Assembly: GCF_006861655.1 (NCBI RefSeq)
Contig: NZ_SESI01000002.1
Coordinates: forward strand, 310,001 to 374,000
Source: Halonotius roseus
Lineage (GTDB): Archaea > Halobacteriota > Halobacteria > Halobacteriales > Haloferacaceae
DNA: 64,000 nucleotides
Direction of reading: 5' to 3'
Made by a program: the position numbers and the translations under genes. The notes under the pieces were generated by a model. The model ran no database searches, was not told the origin of the DNA, and was given only the letters and a program-made list of their open reading frames with translations. Of this stretch, positions 15,521 to 25,237 are shown in pieces; position 1 is the first letter of the stretch; each line of letters begins with the position of its first letter.

Positions 15521-17773
15521 TTAGTCGGAATCCTGAGCGTCGACGACGGCGACACCGGCGAGGTTGACGATGTCCTTCACCTCGTCGCCGCGCTGGAGGA
15601 CGTGTACCGGCTTATCCATCCCGACGAGCATCGGGCCGATTGCGGCCGCGCCGCCGAGCCGCTGGAGCAGCTTGTAGCCGATGTTGCCCGCCTCCAGATT
15701 CGGGAAGATGAGGACGTTTGCCGGCGCGTCAAGCTGGCTAAACTCGTAGGTGTCGTCGATGATCTCCTCGACGACGGCCGTGTCGGCCTGCATCTCGCCG
15801 TCGACCGGGAAGTCGACCCCGCTGTCGTCGTGGAGCTGTGAGACGGCATCCCGGATGGTGGCTGTCGCCTCGTTGCGGACGCTGCCGAAGTTTGAGTACG
15901 ACAGCATCGCGGCCCGCGGTTCGACGTTGAAGCTGCGGGCCAACTCGGCGGTGTGTTTGGTTACCTCCGCCAGCACGTCGGCGTCGGGGCGTTGGTTGAC
16001 CGTCGTGTCGGCACAGAAGACAACGCGATTTTTGAACGCCAGCAGGTAGACCCCGGCGGCGTAGTTGGCGTCCTCGGCGGTGCCGATGACCTGTAGCGGC
16101 GCGCGCAACGCCGAGGGGTAGTGGTGGGTCAGCCCGGTCAGCATGGCATCGGCGTCGCCGGCTTCGACCATCACGCTGCCGAGATAGTTGGTGTCGCCCT
16201 CGATGAGTTCGGCGGCCTCGCTGCGGGTGATCCCCTTGCGACGCCGCAGCTCGTAGAGGCGGTCGGCGTAGGAATCGAGTTCGTGCCCGCTTGGATCAAC
16301 AACTTCCGGCTCGAAGGCCAACCCGAGGCTGTCGGCCGTCCGCCGGATCTCGGTTTCATCACCCAACAGGACGGGTTCGGCGATCCCCTCCTCGGCGAGC
16401 TGGTAGGCCGCCCGGATCATCTTTTCATCCGTGCCTTCCGCGAGCGCAACGCGTTTGGGATCGCTTTTGGCCTTGTTGAGCACGATCCGCATCATCTCGC
16501 GGGATTTGCCGAGCCGGGCCTCTAGCTGCTCGGCGTAGGCATCGAGGTCTTCGATCTCGGTGCGGGCACAGCCGCTGTCCATCGCCGCCTCGGCGACCGC
16601 AGGGGCAACCTCGAACAACACGCGTGGATCGAGCGGTTTCGGGATGACGTAGTCGGGGCCAAACTGCAGCGGCTGATCGCCGTAGGCTTTGACGACCTCG
16701 TCGGGCACGTCCTTGCGGGCCAACTCCGCCAGGGCCTCGGCGGCGGCGCGTTTCATCGCCTCGTTGATATCGGTCGCTCGCACGTCGAGCGCGCCCCGGA
16801 AGATGAACGGGAACCCCAACACGTTGTTGACCATATTCGGGTAATCCGACCGGCCGGTGGCGACGATCACATCGTCCTCGCGGGCGGCTTTGGCGTCGTC
16901 GTAGCCGATCTCGGGGTCGGGGTTGGCCATCGCAAAGATGATCGGGTTGTCGGCCATCGATCGCACCATCTCCTGAGAAACGATGCCGCCGACCGAGAGC
17001 CCGACGAACACGTCGGCGTCTTCCATCGCGTCGGCGAGATCCCCGTCGCTCACGTCGCGGGCGAACCGCTGTTTGTACTCGTTGAGATCCTCGCGGTCGG
17101 TCGTGATGATCCCCGAGGAGTCACACATCGTGATGTTGTCGTGGTCGACACCCAGCGAGACGTAGAACTCCGCGGTTGCGATCGCCGACGCACCCGCGCC
17201 CGAAAAGACGATATCGAGATCGGCGAGATCCTTGCCCGTGATGTCGGCGGCGTTCAGGAGGGCCGCGCCCGAAATAATCGCCGTCCCGTGTTGGTCGTCG
17301 TGAAAGACGGGGATGTCCATCCGCTCGCCGAGCCGTTCCTCGATCTCGAAGCATTCGGGGGCCTTGATGTCCTCCAGATTGATGCCGCCGAACGTCGGCT
17401 CCATCGCGGCGACGGACTCGACGATGGCGTCGGCGTCAGCGAGATCGAGCTCGATATCAAAGACGTCGATGTCGGCAAACCGCTTGAAGAGGACGCCCTT
17501 GCCCTCCATCACCGGCTTGGAGGCTTCCGCGCCGATGTCGCCGAGGCCGAGGACGGCCGACCCGTTAGAGACGACGCCGACGAGGTTGCCCTTGGCGGTG
17601 TACTCGAAGGCGGCCTCGGGATCGGCGTCGATATCCCGGCAGGGGGCGGCGACGCCCGGCGAATACGCCAGACTCAGGTCGCGTTGGGTGTTGGTCGGCT
17701 TCGTCGTCTCGATAGCGATCTTGCCCGCCGGCGGTTCCCGGTGGTACTCGCGGGCATCGTCATCTAATCCCAT
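15521..17773 (-). CDS. maeB: NADP-type malic enzyme fused to phosphotransacetylase-like domain (MaeB type)
   Basis: 750 aa. The N-terminal malic enzyme (residues ~1-420) decarboxylates malate to pyruvate with NAD(P) reduction; visible motifs are [13 protein letters not shown] near residue 35, [12 protein letters not shown] near 145 and the nucleotide-binding [16 protein letters not shown] near 185. The C-terminal ~320 residues are a phosphate acetyl/butyryltransferase-like domain ([17 protein letters not shown] onward, with [25 protein letters not shown]). In bacterial MaeB this domain has a regulatory rather than catalytic role. The ATG at 17771-17773 fits the family start better than the upstream extension to 17815. 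Confidence 0.95.
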   Translation of the reverse strand: MGLDDDAREYHREPPAGKIAIETTKPTNTQRDLSLAYSPGVAAPCRDIDADPEAAFEYTAKGNLVGVVSNGSAVLGLGDIGAEASKPVMEGKGVLFKRFADIDVFDIELDLADADAIVESVAAMEPTFGGINLEDIKAPECFEIEERLGERMDIPVFHDDQHGTAIISGAALLNAADITGKDLADLDIVFSGAGASAIATAEFYVSLGVDHDNITMCDSSGIITTDREDLNEYKQRFARDVSDGDLADAMEDADVFVGLSVGGIVSQEMVRSMADNPIIFAMANPDPEIGYDDAKAAREDDVIVATGRSDYPNMVNNVLGFPFIFRGALDVRATDINEAMKRAAAEALAELARKDVPDEVVKAYGDQPLQFGPDYVIPKPLDPRVLFEVAPAVAEAAMDSGCARTEIEDLDAYAEQLEARLGKSREMMRIVLNKAKSDPKRVALAEGTDEKMIRAAYQLAEEGIAEPVLLGDETEIRRTADSLGLAFEPEVVDPSGHELDSYADRLYELRRRKGITRSEAAELIEGDTNYLGSVMVEAGDADAMLTGLTHHYPSALRAPLQVIGTAEDANYAAGVYLLAFKNRVVFCADTTVNQRPDADVLAEVTKHTAELARSFNVEPRAAMLSYSNFGSVRNEATATIRDAVSQLHDDSGVDFPVDGEMQADTAVVEEIIDDTYEFSQLDAPANVLIFPNLEAGNIGYKLLQRLGGAAAIGPMLVGMDKPVHVLQRGDEVKDIVNLAGVAVVDAQDSD

Positions 17774-17821
17774 ACCACGGGATGCCGGGGGAGCCACAAA
17801 AGTACTGGCTCCCACAGCGGC

Positions 17822-19237
17822 TCAGTTGTCGTCCGCAGTCGGGTCGTCGGCATCAGCATTCGGCAACGTCACCCGGATCCGGTTGCCGCCACCCTCTCGC
17901 ATTTCGACCGCGATCGACCCCTCGGAGAGTTCGACGACCCAGTAGATGAGCCAGAAGCCGAGGCCGCTGCTGTGGTAGAGCGCGTCCATCTCGTGGTCGC
18001 CGGTGAGCACGCTGGCCTCCATCGACGGGATGGCGATGCCGTTGTCCTCGACGATCAGTGTAACCGCGTCGTCGACGCTGACGGTCACGTCGACCGTGGG
18101 GTTGGCGGCCTCGTTGTGGGTGACGGCATTTTCGATCAGCTCGACGACCGCCGCTTCGAGCTCGTTCGTCCCGCAGGTCGTGGCGGTTTCGGGCATCGAC
18201 AGCGTGATCTCGGCGTCGGGATAGCGGTCGCCAACGGCGTCGACGCTCGCCGCAACGATGGTCGTGAGATCGACCGGACGGGTGGAACCCGCGCCGCGCA
18301 AGGCTTCGATGACGCCGCGCTGTTTCTCCGCGCTTTTCAGCAGGTCATCGCCTGTCCGCCGGATGACCGCCGCGCTGTCGGCGGCTTCTGGCACCGACTC
18401 CTCGATCAGTTCGGCGTTGCCAACGATGACGCCGATATCGTTGCGGACGTTGTGTCGGAGAAGGTTGTCCATCACCGTGAGCTGTCGCTCCCGGCGGCGA
18501 CGATCGGTGATATCGCGGGCGAAGCCGGTGATGCGGACGATCTCGCCGTCCTGGACGATCGGCTCAGCCTGCACCCACAGCCAGACGTTGTAGTTTTTCC
18601 CCGGGTTGACGCGGTACTCCATCTCGACCGACCGGCCCGCCGAGAGACACTCGATGGCGTCTTCGACAGCCGGTGCGTCATCCGGATGGATCGCATCGAG
18701 AAACGCGGTCGGATCAGCCTCAAGAGCCGCAATCGGCTGCCCAAACACCGACTCGTAGGCCGGATTCACGAACAGTAGCTCCGAGAAGTCGGCGTCGAAC
18801 ATCCAGAGCACGTCGCTGCTCGTCTCGGAGAGCTCCCGGAGCCGCGTGCTGAGCTCCTTGCACTCGCGTTCGACGGTCACACGATCGGTGATATCCCGGG
18901 AGCTCACAACGTAGCCGTCAAGCGTGTCGTCGGTGACATTCGACATCCGACTTTCGAGCCAGACCCACGCGCCGTCGGCCGCCCGAAAGCGGTATTCGAC
19001 GCTGCCGGCGGCGTATCCCTCGCTGTCGATCGTCTCGGTGAACCGCTCGCGGACAGCGTCGACATCGTCGGGATGGATGTAGTCGAAGGTGTTGGTGCCG
19101 ACGAGGTCGTCCGACTCGTAACCGAGGAGTCGCTCGGTCGCGTCGTTTACGTAGGTAAACGAGCCGTCGGCATCGAGGAGGGCGATCTTGTCTTGGGCGT
19201 GATCAAGGAGGACGCCAAGTGAGGCCGAGCGTGACAT
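17822..19237 (-). CDS. PAS-PAS sensor histidine kinase
   Basis: 471 aa from MSRSASLG; an upstream in-frame ATG at 19286-19288 is possible, but the TATA-like CTTTTATC (19302-19309, minus) is too close to it for initiation. Two PAS/PAC units (residues ~8-120 and ~135-255) end with the PAC marks [10 protein letters not shown] and GFARDITDR. The H-box reads [15 protein letters not shown] (His near 275), the ATPase domain has ENAVTHNEA (N box) and VEDNGIAI (G1). The G2 region [11 protein letters not shown] is less usual. No membrane helix, so a cytoplasmic sensor. No response regulator gene is adjacent, as is common in haloarchaea. Confidence 0.88.
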   Translation of the reverse strand: MSRSASLGVLLDHAQDKIALLDADGSFTYVNDATERLLGYESDDLVGTNTFDYIHPDDVDAVRERFTETIDSEGYAAGSVEYRFRAADGAWVWLESRMSNVTDDTLDGYVVSSRDITDRVTVERECKELSTRLRELSETSSDVLWMFDADFSELLFVNPAYESVFGQPIAALEADPTAFLDAIHPDDAPAVEDAIECLSAGRSVEMEYRVNPGKNYNVWLWVQAEPIVQDGEIVRITGFARDITDRRRRERQLTVMDNLLRHNVRNDIGVIVGNAELIEESVPEAADSAAVIRRTGDDLLKSAEKQRGVIEALRGAGSTRPVDLTTIVAASVDAVGDRYPDAEITLSMPETATTCGTNELEAAVVELIENAVTHNEAANPTVDVTVSVDDAVTLIVEDNGIAIPSMEASVLTGDHEMDALYHSSGLGFWLIYWVVELSEGSIAVEMREGGGNRIRVTLPNADADDPTADDN

Positions 19238-19378
19238 AGGTGCTCTGACATGGGTCGTGAGGGGACCGCAAACGACTGTCTTGGACATGTTACGCCAGCA
19301 TGATAAAAGCCGGTCACGCGTCAGCTACCCGTTGTTTTGGCCATCGATCCGACACACGACCCCCGCCGACAGCGACGA

Positions 19379-20509
19379 TCAGTCGACGACAGCCGACTCG
19401 CCGCCGTCGTCGATGGCGTCCGTTTGGGGTCGCAGCCGCAGGTCGTCGTCACAGGCCGCCAGCATCGACACCTCGTAGTTGGTGACGTAGGTCAACACCG
19501 CGATCTGCACCGGCAACAGCAACACCCAGCCGATCAGCAGCGTCAGCGCGCCGAGCAGGCCCAACACCACGAGCGCGGCGGTCGAGGATGCGGCCGCGCT
19601 GAGCCCACCGAACAGCCCGAATACGATGACCAGCCCGATCACGCCGCCGATGACAAGGACGATCCCGTAAACGATGACCGAGAGGATCGCTCGGGCGATG
19701 CCGACCGCCAACAGCAGCAGGAAGTGGACGACGAGGTAGACGCCGAACTGCGAGAGCTGCCCGCGGAGGACGGGCCAGAACCGCCGCCAGCCGTCGAGGA
19801 CGCCGCTGTCGGTAACGACCATCGTCGGAACGACGAACTCGTCGGTGATCCGGCTCACGATCATCGAAACAAGGACGACCGCGAGGAAGACCAGCGCGGC
19901 GGCCACACCGACAAGCGGGCCGATCGGAACATCGGCCAGCAGGAGGAATGCCACGAGCCCGGCGATCGGTCCGACGGTCAGCAGCTGGAGGCCGATCTTG
20001 AACCCATACAACCGGAGTGCCTGGCCGAATCGGCGTTTCGCGGGCTCGACAAGCCGAACTGTGTCGGTCTGGAGATCGTCGTAGAAGACGAACCGCAGCG
20101 TCTCCGTGATGATACCGATCACCAGCCCGATCCCGAGAACGATGAGGGCGATCACCGCGATAAGCCCGAGCTCGGCCCCGGCCATCTCAAGGAGTTCACC
20201 CGGCGGTGGCAGCTCGCCGGTCGGCGGCGCGCCGGCTGTCACGTTGCCGTCGGGCCCGAACTCGCCACCGGGCGCGGTGCTGATATTCCCGCCGGAGGTC
20301 ATGTTGCCACCACCAGCACTCATGTTACCGGTAGGATCGTCACCAGGAACCGAGGAGGGGAGGTTCAACAGGCCGAGGCCGGAGCCGCCCGTCCCGACAA
20401 AGATCGAGATGAGGGCGAGCTTCAGCCACCGACCGATCGCAAACGGGGAGAGAAACGACCGAGTTTCCTCGATCGCCTCGTCGACACTATCAATCGCGTG
20501 CCATGACAT
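19379..20509 (-). CDS. Polytopic membrane protein (DUF7544-like)
   Basis: 376 aa. Begins MSWHAIDSVDEAIEETRSFL, then a first helix, a Gly/Asn/Pro-rich external loop (residues ~50-105) and about five further helices grouped at ~115-140, ~180-235, ~265-310 and ~318-345. The layout resembles the archaeal membrane family I recall as DUF7544, distantly similar to the membrane domain of glycerophosphodiester phosphodiesterases. No catalytic motif is visible. It is a single gene. Confidence 0.75.
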   Translation of the reverse strand: MSWHAIDSVDEAIEETRSFLSPFAIGRWLKLALISIFVGTGGSGLGLLNLPSSVPGDDPTGNMSAGGGNMTSGGNISTAPGGEFGPDGNVTAGAPPTGELPPPGELLEMAGAELGLIAVIALIVLGIGLVIGIITETLRFVFYDDLQTDTVRLVEPAKRRFGQALRLYGFKIGLQLLTVGPIAGLVAFLLLADVPIGPLVGVAAALVFLAVVLVSMIVSRITDEFVVPTMVVTDSGVLDGWRRFWPVLRGQLSQFGVYLVVHFLLLLAVGIARAILSVIVYGIVLVIGGVIGLVIVFGLFGGLSAAASSTAALVVLGLLGALTLLIGWVLLLPVQIAVLTYVTNYEVSMLAACDDDLRLRPQTDAIDDGGESAVVD

Positions 20510-20561
20510 ATGCGTGACCAGTCTTGACTACCTGAAAGGGGTTTCGAAGGCGCAAATCCGC

Positions 20562-21680
20562 TTATGAATCACGGTGCAGGATCGCGGGACGCGAAAGCCG
20601 GACATCGGCGACCGTGTCGACGGCGGCGACATCGATAGTCGGCCAGTCGCCGGTCGTCGTCAGCGGCTCGATAGCGTCGTCAGCGACCAGCACAGTTCCC
20701 TCGCTTTTGGCACCCTGCACGGTCGGGTTCCACGCGTAGGCCATCGGCGCGAAAACACGAGCCGCGTGATCGGGTGTAGCGATCCACTCACGGCCGGCAA
20801 ATCCGGCCGCGCCACCCTGGTGATGGTTCATCCACTCGTCGGGCCAGCCGACGGCGGCGTAGGCGTCCTGAATCGCCGCGAAAACCGAGCCAGCGTCGTC
20901 GCCAGCAGCGGCGGCCGACCGCTGGGTCGCTGCCAACGCCGACACCTCGACGCGAGCGGCCGCGCGATGGCGGTCGGCCAGCCAGTCGGGGGCGTCGAAG
21001 GCGACCGTCCGAGTCGTGCTCGCGTACAGCCCGCCGCGGTGGGCCGTCACCGACAACAACGCGTAGTCACCGATTTCGGTGTCGCTCGGCGTGTAGTGCC
21101 GATACGCTTGGGCGCGTTCGTCGCCGCCGACGAGGACGACCGGCGCGACGAGCCCACGGGCTTCGAGGGCTGCGCGGAGGTCGGTAGCGACCGCGCGTTC
21201 GGTGTCGGCGGGTGAGAGCGACCGCGCGACCGATTCGATAGCCTCGGCCACATCCACGCCGACCGCGCGATAGCCCTCGATGTCGGCATCAGCCAGCGGC
21301 TGGCGGAGCGAGGAGGCGTCGACCGCCTCGAAGCCGGCAACGTCGAAGTCGGCCGTCGCGGGCGTCGGCGACCGCTCGGCAACCGCGTCGGCCAGCGAGT
21401 CGGCGTACCAGTCGGCGGCCTCGATCGTGAATGCGTCCGGAAGCTCCTCGTCGCGGAGCCGCGGGGCCTCGATGGTGTCGGTAACGACGCGAAAGCCCTG
21501 CTCGCGGTCATAGCCGGCGGCGGCGACGCCGACCGGCCCCTCGCGGTCGACGACGTTGCTGCCGCCGGTCAGCCACGCGAAGCTGTTGGGGCGACCGAAC
21601 CAGACGGCCGCCAGATCGCGGTCGTCGAGATAGGCGTCGAGTCGCGCCCGGCGGTCGTCAAGCGGCGGCTGGATGGACAT
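20562..21680 (-). CDS. M24 (aminopeptidase P/creatinase fold) homologue with altered metal site
   Basis: 372 aa. The N-terminal creatinase-like domain runs to ~130 (RLDAYLDDRDLAAVWFGRPNSFAWLTGGSN). The C-terminal pita-bread domain has NHHQGGAAGF near residue 285 and GAKSEGTVLV near 335. In active M24 enzymes the metal site begins with Asp in a DxG...SDxTRT block; here the equivalent is LLSVTAHRGGLYASTTRTV, lacking both Asp ligands. It is therefore probably not a classical metallopeptidase. It could be a metal-independent creatinase-like hydrolase or a pseudoenzyme. The fold call is firm, activity open. Confidence 0.8.
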   Translation of the reverse strand: MSIQPPLDDRRARLDAYLDDRDLAAVWFGRPNSFAWLTGGSNVVDREGPVGVAAAGYDREQGFRVVTDTIEAPRLRDEELPDAFTIEAADWYADSLADAVAERSPTPATADFDVAGFEAVDASSLRQPLADADIEGYRAVGVDVAEAIESVARSLSPADTERAVATDLRAALEARGLVAPVVLVGGDERAQAYRHYTPSDTEIGDYALLSVTAHRGGLYASTTRTVAFDAPDWLADRHRAAARVEVSALAATQRSAAAAGDDAGSVFAAIQDAYAAVGWPDEWMNHHQGGAAGFAGREWIATPDHAARVFAPMAYAWNPTVQGAKSEGTVLVADDAIEPLTTTGDWPTIDVAAVDTVADVRLSRPAILHRDS

Positions 21681-21758
21681 AGTCGTCCCTCCGTGGGCGA
21701 CGTACTTGAATCCGAACGAGACACTGCAGCCGCGAGTGAAGACGGCTCTCGGACGAGG

Positions 21759-21993
21759 GTACTATTCAGATAAGTTCGTTTTGATTGAGAACACCTCGAA
21801 AGCCCCCGGCGGCTCGGCTTCCGGGACTCGCTGCGCGCTTCGTCGCTCACTCCGTTCGCTCCTCCAGTGCTTGCGTCGTCCGGGTACGCCGACCCGCCGG
21901 CCCCTTTCAGTCCCACCCCGTTGGTGGGGCAACCGACTGCGGTCGGCTGGGACTTTCGAGGAGGTTCCAGTTTTTCCGACTTCTCTGAACACG
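21759..21993. repeat. MITE-like dispersed repeat, copy upstream of ctaA
   Basis: This fills most of the 365-bp gap 21681-22045. Ends: GTACTATTCAGATAA at 21759-21773 and TCTGAACACG at 21984-21993, partly inverted to each other. Inside are CCTCGAAAGCCCCCGGCG, CTCACTCCGTTCGCTC, and a ~48-bp block 21870-21917 that is almost identical, in reverse complement, to 32683-32730. The right part (GGTTCCAGTTT then TCTGAACACG) matches the right end of the 32501 copy, after an apparent internal deletion. No gene seen. The ctaA TATA box lies just beyond it. Confidence 0.75.
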
Positions 21994-22014
21994 ACTCGGC
22001 CGAGTGAAGACAGG

Positions 22015-22023
22015 TCTAAATAG
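22015..22023 (+). promoter_or_regulatory. TATA-like box (TCTAAATAG) of ctaA
   Basis: It lies 23-31 nt before the ATG at 22046 and about 20 bp after the end of the dispersed repeat. It supports the MVQRPNW start over the longer frame from 22004, which would begin before the promoter. Confidence 0.55.
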
Positions 22024-22045
22024 CCCGCGACCCGACTCTCAAGCA

Positions 22046-22918
22046 ATGGTTCAACGCCCAAACTGGCTCAGCTTTCGACGGTTTGCGGCGGTGACGACGG
22101 CACTCACGCTGTCGCTGATCACCCTCGGCGTTTACACCTCCGCCACCGGCTCGGGGTTGGCCTGTCAAGCACAGTGGCCGCTCTGTTCGGATCAGTTGAT
22201 CCCCGCGCTGTCGATCAACCCCGATTTCATCGAGTGGTTCCACCGTGTCGTCGCCATGATCACCGGCTTCTTCATCCTCGGGACGGCCGGCTGGGCATGG
22301 CAGCGCGGCGACCGCCGAACGACGCTGGCGGCGGTCGGCGCGGTCGTGTTACTCCCGCTGCAGATATCGATTGGTGCGATCACAGTCACGCTCAACGGGC
22401 TGCTGCCGTGGGGGTACAGCGCGCCGACACACGCCGCCCATCTGATCGTTGCCCTGTCGATTTTCACGCTGTTGTCGCTGACGACGATCTACGGCTACCG
22501 CGACCATCACAGCCGCCCACCACGACCACGGAGCCGCCGTACGCTCGGCGTCGCGTTGGCCGCGCTGCTGGTCAGCGGGCTGTTCAGCCGCGGCGTCCCG
22601 CTGTTGCAGTATTCGCCGGGGGCCCAAGCGTGGTACTACGCCAGTTCGCTCGTCGCCGTCGTCGCGTTGCTGGCGACGATCCACTGGCTGGACGGCGTCG
22701 ATCCGCTGGGTCGACGGCTCGCGGGCGTCGCCTTCGGCGTGTTGCTGGCGACGATGCTGATCGGGCGGGATCTCATCATCTACACGCCGACCGTGCAACT
22801 CCTGAACTTCGGGCTCTACCTCGCGCTGCTCGGCGTCGTCGCTGCCGGTCTCTGGCGGCTGGTCGACACCGACACGCCGTCGACGGCGACGCGACTCGGC
22901 AGCGAGCAGTCCGAGTGA
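22046..22918 (+). CDS. ctaA: Heme A synthase-like protein (CtaA/COX15)
   Basis: 290 aa integral membrane protein with about eight helices. Oxidises the C8 methyl of heme O for cytochrome oxidase. Family marks: helix 1 ending GVYTSATGSGLACQAQWPLC near residue 30-48, with a Cys pair in the first external loop, FIEWFHRVVAMITG near 65 (heme-ligand His) and PTHAAHLIVALSIF near 130 (second His). The matching His pair of the C-terminal half is not obvious: the QLLNFGLYLALLG region has none, which is known for short haloarchaeal forms only by impression and deserves an alignment. Confidence 0.88.
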   Translation: MVQRPNWLSFRRFAAVTTALTLSLITLGVYTSATGSGLACQAQWPLCSDQLIPALSINPDFIEWFHRVVAMITGFFILGTAGWAWQRGDRRTTLAAVGAVVLLPLQISIGAITVTLNGLLPWGYSAPTHAAHLIVALSIFTLLSLTTIYGYRDHHSRPPRPRSRRTLGVALAALLVSGLFSRGVPLLQYSPGAQAWYYASSLVAVVALLATIHWLDGVDPLGRRLAGVAFGVLLATMLIGRDLIIYTPTVQLLNFGLYLALLGVVAAGLWRLVDTDTPSTATRLGSEQSE

Positions 22919-22936
22919 GCGAAACCGCAGCGACGG

Positions 22937-24445
22937 TTACATGAAATCGTTGAGCCCGGCCTGATCCTCGTCCTCCTCAGCACCGCGATCCGCGTCGTCA
23001 CCGGGTTCGTCGGCGACATCGCCGGCCGTGTCGCTCGGGTCGTCGCCGGTGGTACCGCTGTCGCCCTCGTGGTCGCCGCCAGCGTCGTCGCTGCCGGCCG
23101 CGCCTGCGGCGGCGTCCCGTACGTTGCCAGCGAACGCACCGCCGGAGTGGGCTTCCATCGCCTCCGCGCGCAGCTCCTCGGCATCGGCGACGATAGACTC
23201 AACCTTGTTTGTCGACTCCCCGCTGCCGGTGATAAAGGAGACGGCCGCCTCGTCGAGGTCGTAGGCCGCGGCCATCGCCACCGTCAATTCCCGCGGTTTG
23301 CAGTGGTGGGTCATCGCCGACAGGAAGGGCAGCACGTCGCGGCGGGCGGTGTCGATGCTCAGCCCGCCGCGTTCGGCGATCCGCTGGCAGACCTCGTCGG
23401 CCGTCTCATCGGAGCCGGGCCAGAACTGCGGGCGGCTGTAGCGCGTCCATCCACCCTTGGTTCCGTCGCGGGCGGCGGCGACGCCGGCGGCGGCGTTGTC
23501 GGTCGCATACCGCCAGTAGCTGTAGTTCTGGGTGGCACGCACGCGCCCGAGCCAGCGGTCGGCGTTGGCGAGGGCGTCGTAGGCACGGGCGGCCTCGGCG
23601 GGCTCGTAGACCGCCAGCAGATTGTTCTCGATCCATTTCGTCAGATCGTCGGGCGTTTCATCGACCCGATAGGCCGACTGGAGGGCCTCCTCGGCGGACT
23701 CCTCCTTGAGGACGGCATCAAGGAACGGAAAAAGATCCATCGCCCGATCCCGGCCGCTGGTGACGACATCCTCGGCCGTGATCGATTCTCTCCCTTCGGC
23801 GGCGGCTTGGAGGTCTTTGATCGCCCCACGGAGGTCGCCGTCGTTGGTCTCGGCGATAGCGTCGAGGGCGTCGTCAGTGTACTCGACCCCTTCGCGTCGG
23901 CAGATGTCCCGCAGGACGGGCACGATAGAGCGCGCCGATACATCGCGGAACTCGATGTCCTCGCAGGCGTTTCTGAGCCCCCGAGACATCTCGTAGAACT
24001 CGTTGGCGATGAGGACGATGGGCTGGCCGGACTCTTTGACCAACTCCGTGATCGCCGACGCGCCGCCACGGTCGTAGTTGCCGTGGATGTTGTCAGCCTC
24101 ATCGAGAATCACGAGTTGGCGGCTGTCGGTGTCGCCGCCGCCCGCTCCGCCGCCGCCCGCGCTGCCCGCAAGCGTCGCGTTCTTCGCCGCCCGGCCGGCG
24201 AACCGCTCGATCACGTCGGCGGTTCGCTGGTCGGAGGCGTTGAGTTCGACCGTCTCCCAGCCCATGTCGTTGGCGAGTGCGTGGGCCGCGGAGGTCTTGC
24301 CGACGCCGGGGGAGCCGTAGAGAACGACCGCCTGCCCGTGGTCGTCCCACGTCGTGGCCCACTCGTGGAAGGCATCGCGGGCCTTGTCGTTGCCGCGAAC
24401 CTCCGAGAGAGTGGTGGGCCGGTAGACTTCAGTCCAATCGCTCAT
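22937..24445 (-). CDS. rfcL: Replication factor C large subunit (RfcL)
   Basis: 502 aa clamp loader ATPase that loads PCNA with RfcS. Walker A LYGSPGVGKTSAAH near residue 44, Walker B LVILDEADN near 110, a sensor region IVLIANEFYEM. The C-terminal ~95 residues are acidic low complexity and end in QAGLNDFM, a PIP-box-like PCNA-binding tail (Q-x2-L-x2-F). Start ATG at 24443-24445 (MSDWTEVYRPTT) is the conserved N-terminus. Confidence 0.95.
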   Translation of the reverse strand: MSDWTEVYRPTTLSEVRGNDKARDAFHEWATTWDDHGQAVVLYGSPGVGKTSAAHALANDMGWETVELNASDQRTADVIERFAGRAAKNATLAGSAGGGGAGGGDTDSRQLVILDEADNIHGNYDRGGASAITELVKESGQPIVLIANEFYEMSRGLRNACEDIEFRDVSARSIVPVLRDICRREGVEYTDDALDAIAETNDGDLRGAIKDLQAAAEGRESITAEDVVTSGRDRAMDLFPFLDAVLKEESAEEALQSAYRVDETPDDLTKWIENNLLAVYEPAEAARAYDALANADRWLGRVRATQNYSYWRYATDNAAAGVAAARDGTKGGWTRYSRPQFWPGSDETADEVCQRIAERGGLSIDTARRDVLPFLSAMTHHCKPRELTVAMAAAYDLDEAAVSFITGSGESTNKVESIVADAEELRAEAMEAHSGGAFAGNVRDAAAGAAGSDDAGGDHEGDSGTTGDDPSDTAGDVADEPGDDADRGAEEDEDQAGLNDFM

Positions 24446-24483
24446 TATCCCCCTTTGACCCGAACTCCGCTTAGTGGTTGCGT

Positions 24484-24834
24484 CTATCGTCGCCACTGAT
24501 CGAGCCAGACGATCTCGTCGGCCAACTCGGCTGTCGGATAGGCAGCGAAAACACGTTCGAGCGTTCGAACAGCGGCTTCGGGAGCGTCACGCAGGAACTC
24601 CCCATCGGTGTAGATGACGATGCCAGCATGCGAAACCGCCTCCGCCAGTTCGCCAGCGAAATCCTTCTGATCGTGCGTGATGAGGACGGTATCGTTCTCA
24701 GCACAGTACTGGAGTAGTCGTTCATCGGTTGTCGACGCCCCGACCGCGGCTTTGGCTTCGACGACATCGTGGCCGTTGGAGCGAAGCGTCGTGACGAAGA
24801 CGCGCGGGACGTGTTCGTCAGTAAGCAGTGTCAC
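24484..24834 (-). CDS. DUF5615 PIN-like toxin of a toxin-antitoxin pair
   Basis: 116 aa. Starts MTLLTDEHVPRVFVTTLRSNGHDVV, the usual DUF5615/Mut7-C PIN-like opening with an acidic pair DE; a second acidic region is in VLITHDQKDFAGEL near residue 50. Such proteins are predicted RNases paired with DUF433 antitoxins. Its ATG overlaps the DUF433 stop by 4 bp, so the antitoxin is translated first. It is downstream of, and convergent with nothing but close to, rfcL. Confidence 0.85.
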   Translation of the reverse strand: MTLLTDEHVPRVFVTTLRSNGHDVVEAKAAVGASTTDERLLQYCAENDTVLITHDQKDFAGELAEAVSHAGIVIYTDGEFLRDAPEAAVRTLERVFAAYPTAELADEIVWLDQWRR

Positions 24835-25115
24835 GACGATGTGGCGGGTTCCGGCGGCGACAACGATTCCTCAGCGAGCGTGGACAGAGCATCATCGTGG
24901 CTGCGGCGAACCTCACGCATTTCGTCGGGATGCTCGTGGTAGTACGCCAACGCCGAATACACCTCGGCGAGCGAGAGGGCAAGTTGGTCGGCGACATCGA
25001 CCGGTTCGTGGTCGCCCTCGGCGACGAGTTCGTAGACGTGGAGCACGCTGACACGCGTGTCCTCGATACGAGGATCGCCACCGAGTACGTCCTCGGTTCG
25101 GACGATAGCAGTCAT
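24831..25115 (-). CDS. DUF433 antitoxin
   Basis: 94 aa. The segment GDPRIEDTRVSVLHVYELVAEG is the DUF433 hallmark (GxPxixGTRisv), followed by a helix-turn-helix-like ALSLAEVYSALAYYHEHPDEM. The C-terminal ~30 residues probably wrap the toxin. First gene of a two-gene operon with the DUF5615 toxin; autoregulation would be usual but no operator is evident. Confidence 0.87.
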   Translation of the reverse strand: MTAIVRTEDVLGGDPRIEDTRVSVLHVYELVAEGDHEPVDVADQLALSLAEVYSALAYYHEHPDEMREVRRSHDDALSTLAEESLSPPEPATSS

Positions 25116-25237
25116 TACAGCGAACTACGGCGGGATCGGACATAAACCTCCGTGTGATCGCGCGTCGAACACCGCGACAGCGGCGCGTCGAATACTCCGC
25201 CGGTGCATTCATACGACTACCAGCCGAACTCGTTTGT

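Noticed and set aside
21762-22061. Short open frames within the dispersed repeats, also 32384-32908 and 3998-4477
   Set aside because: Frames open on several strands at once because of GC-rich inverted repeats; no start signals, no family likeness and no halophilic acidity.
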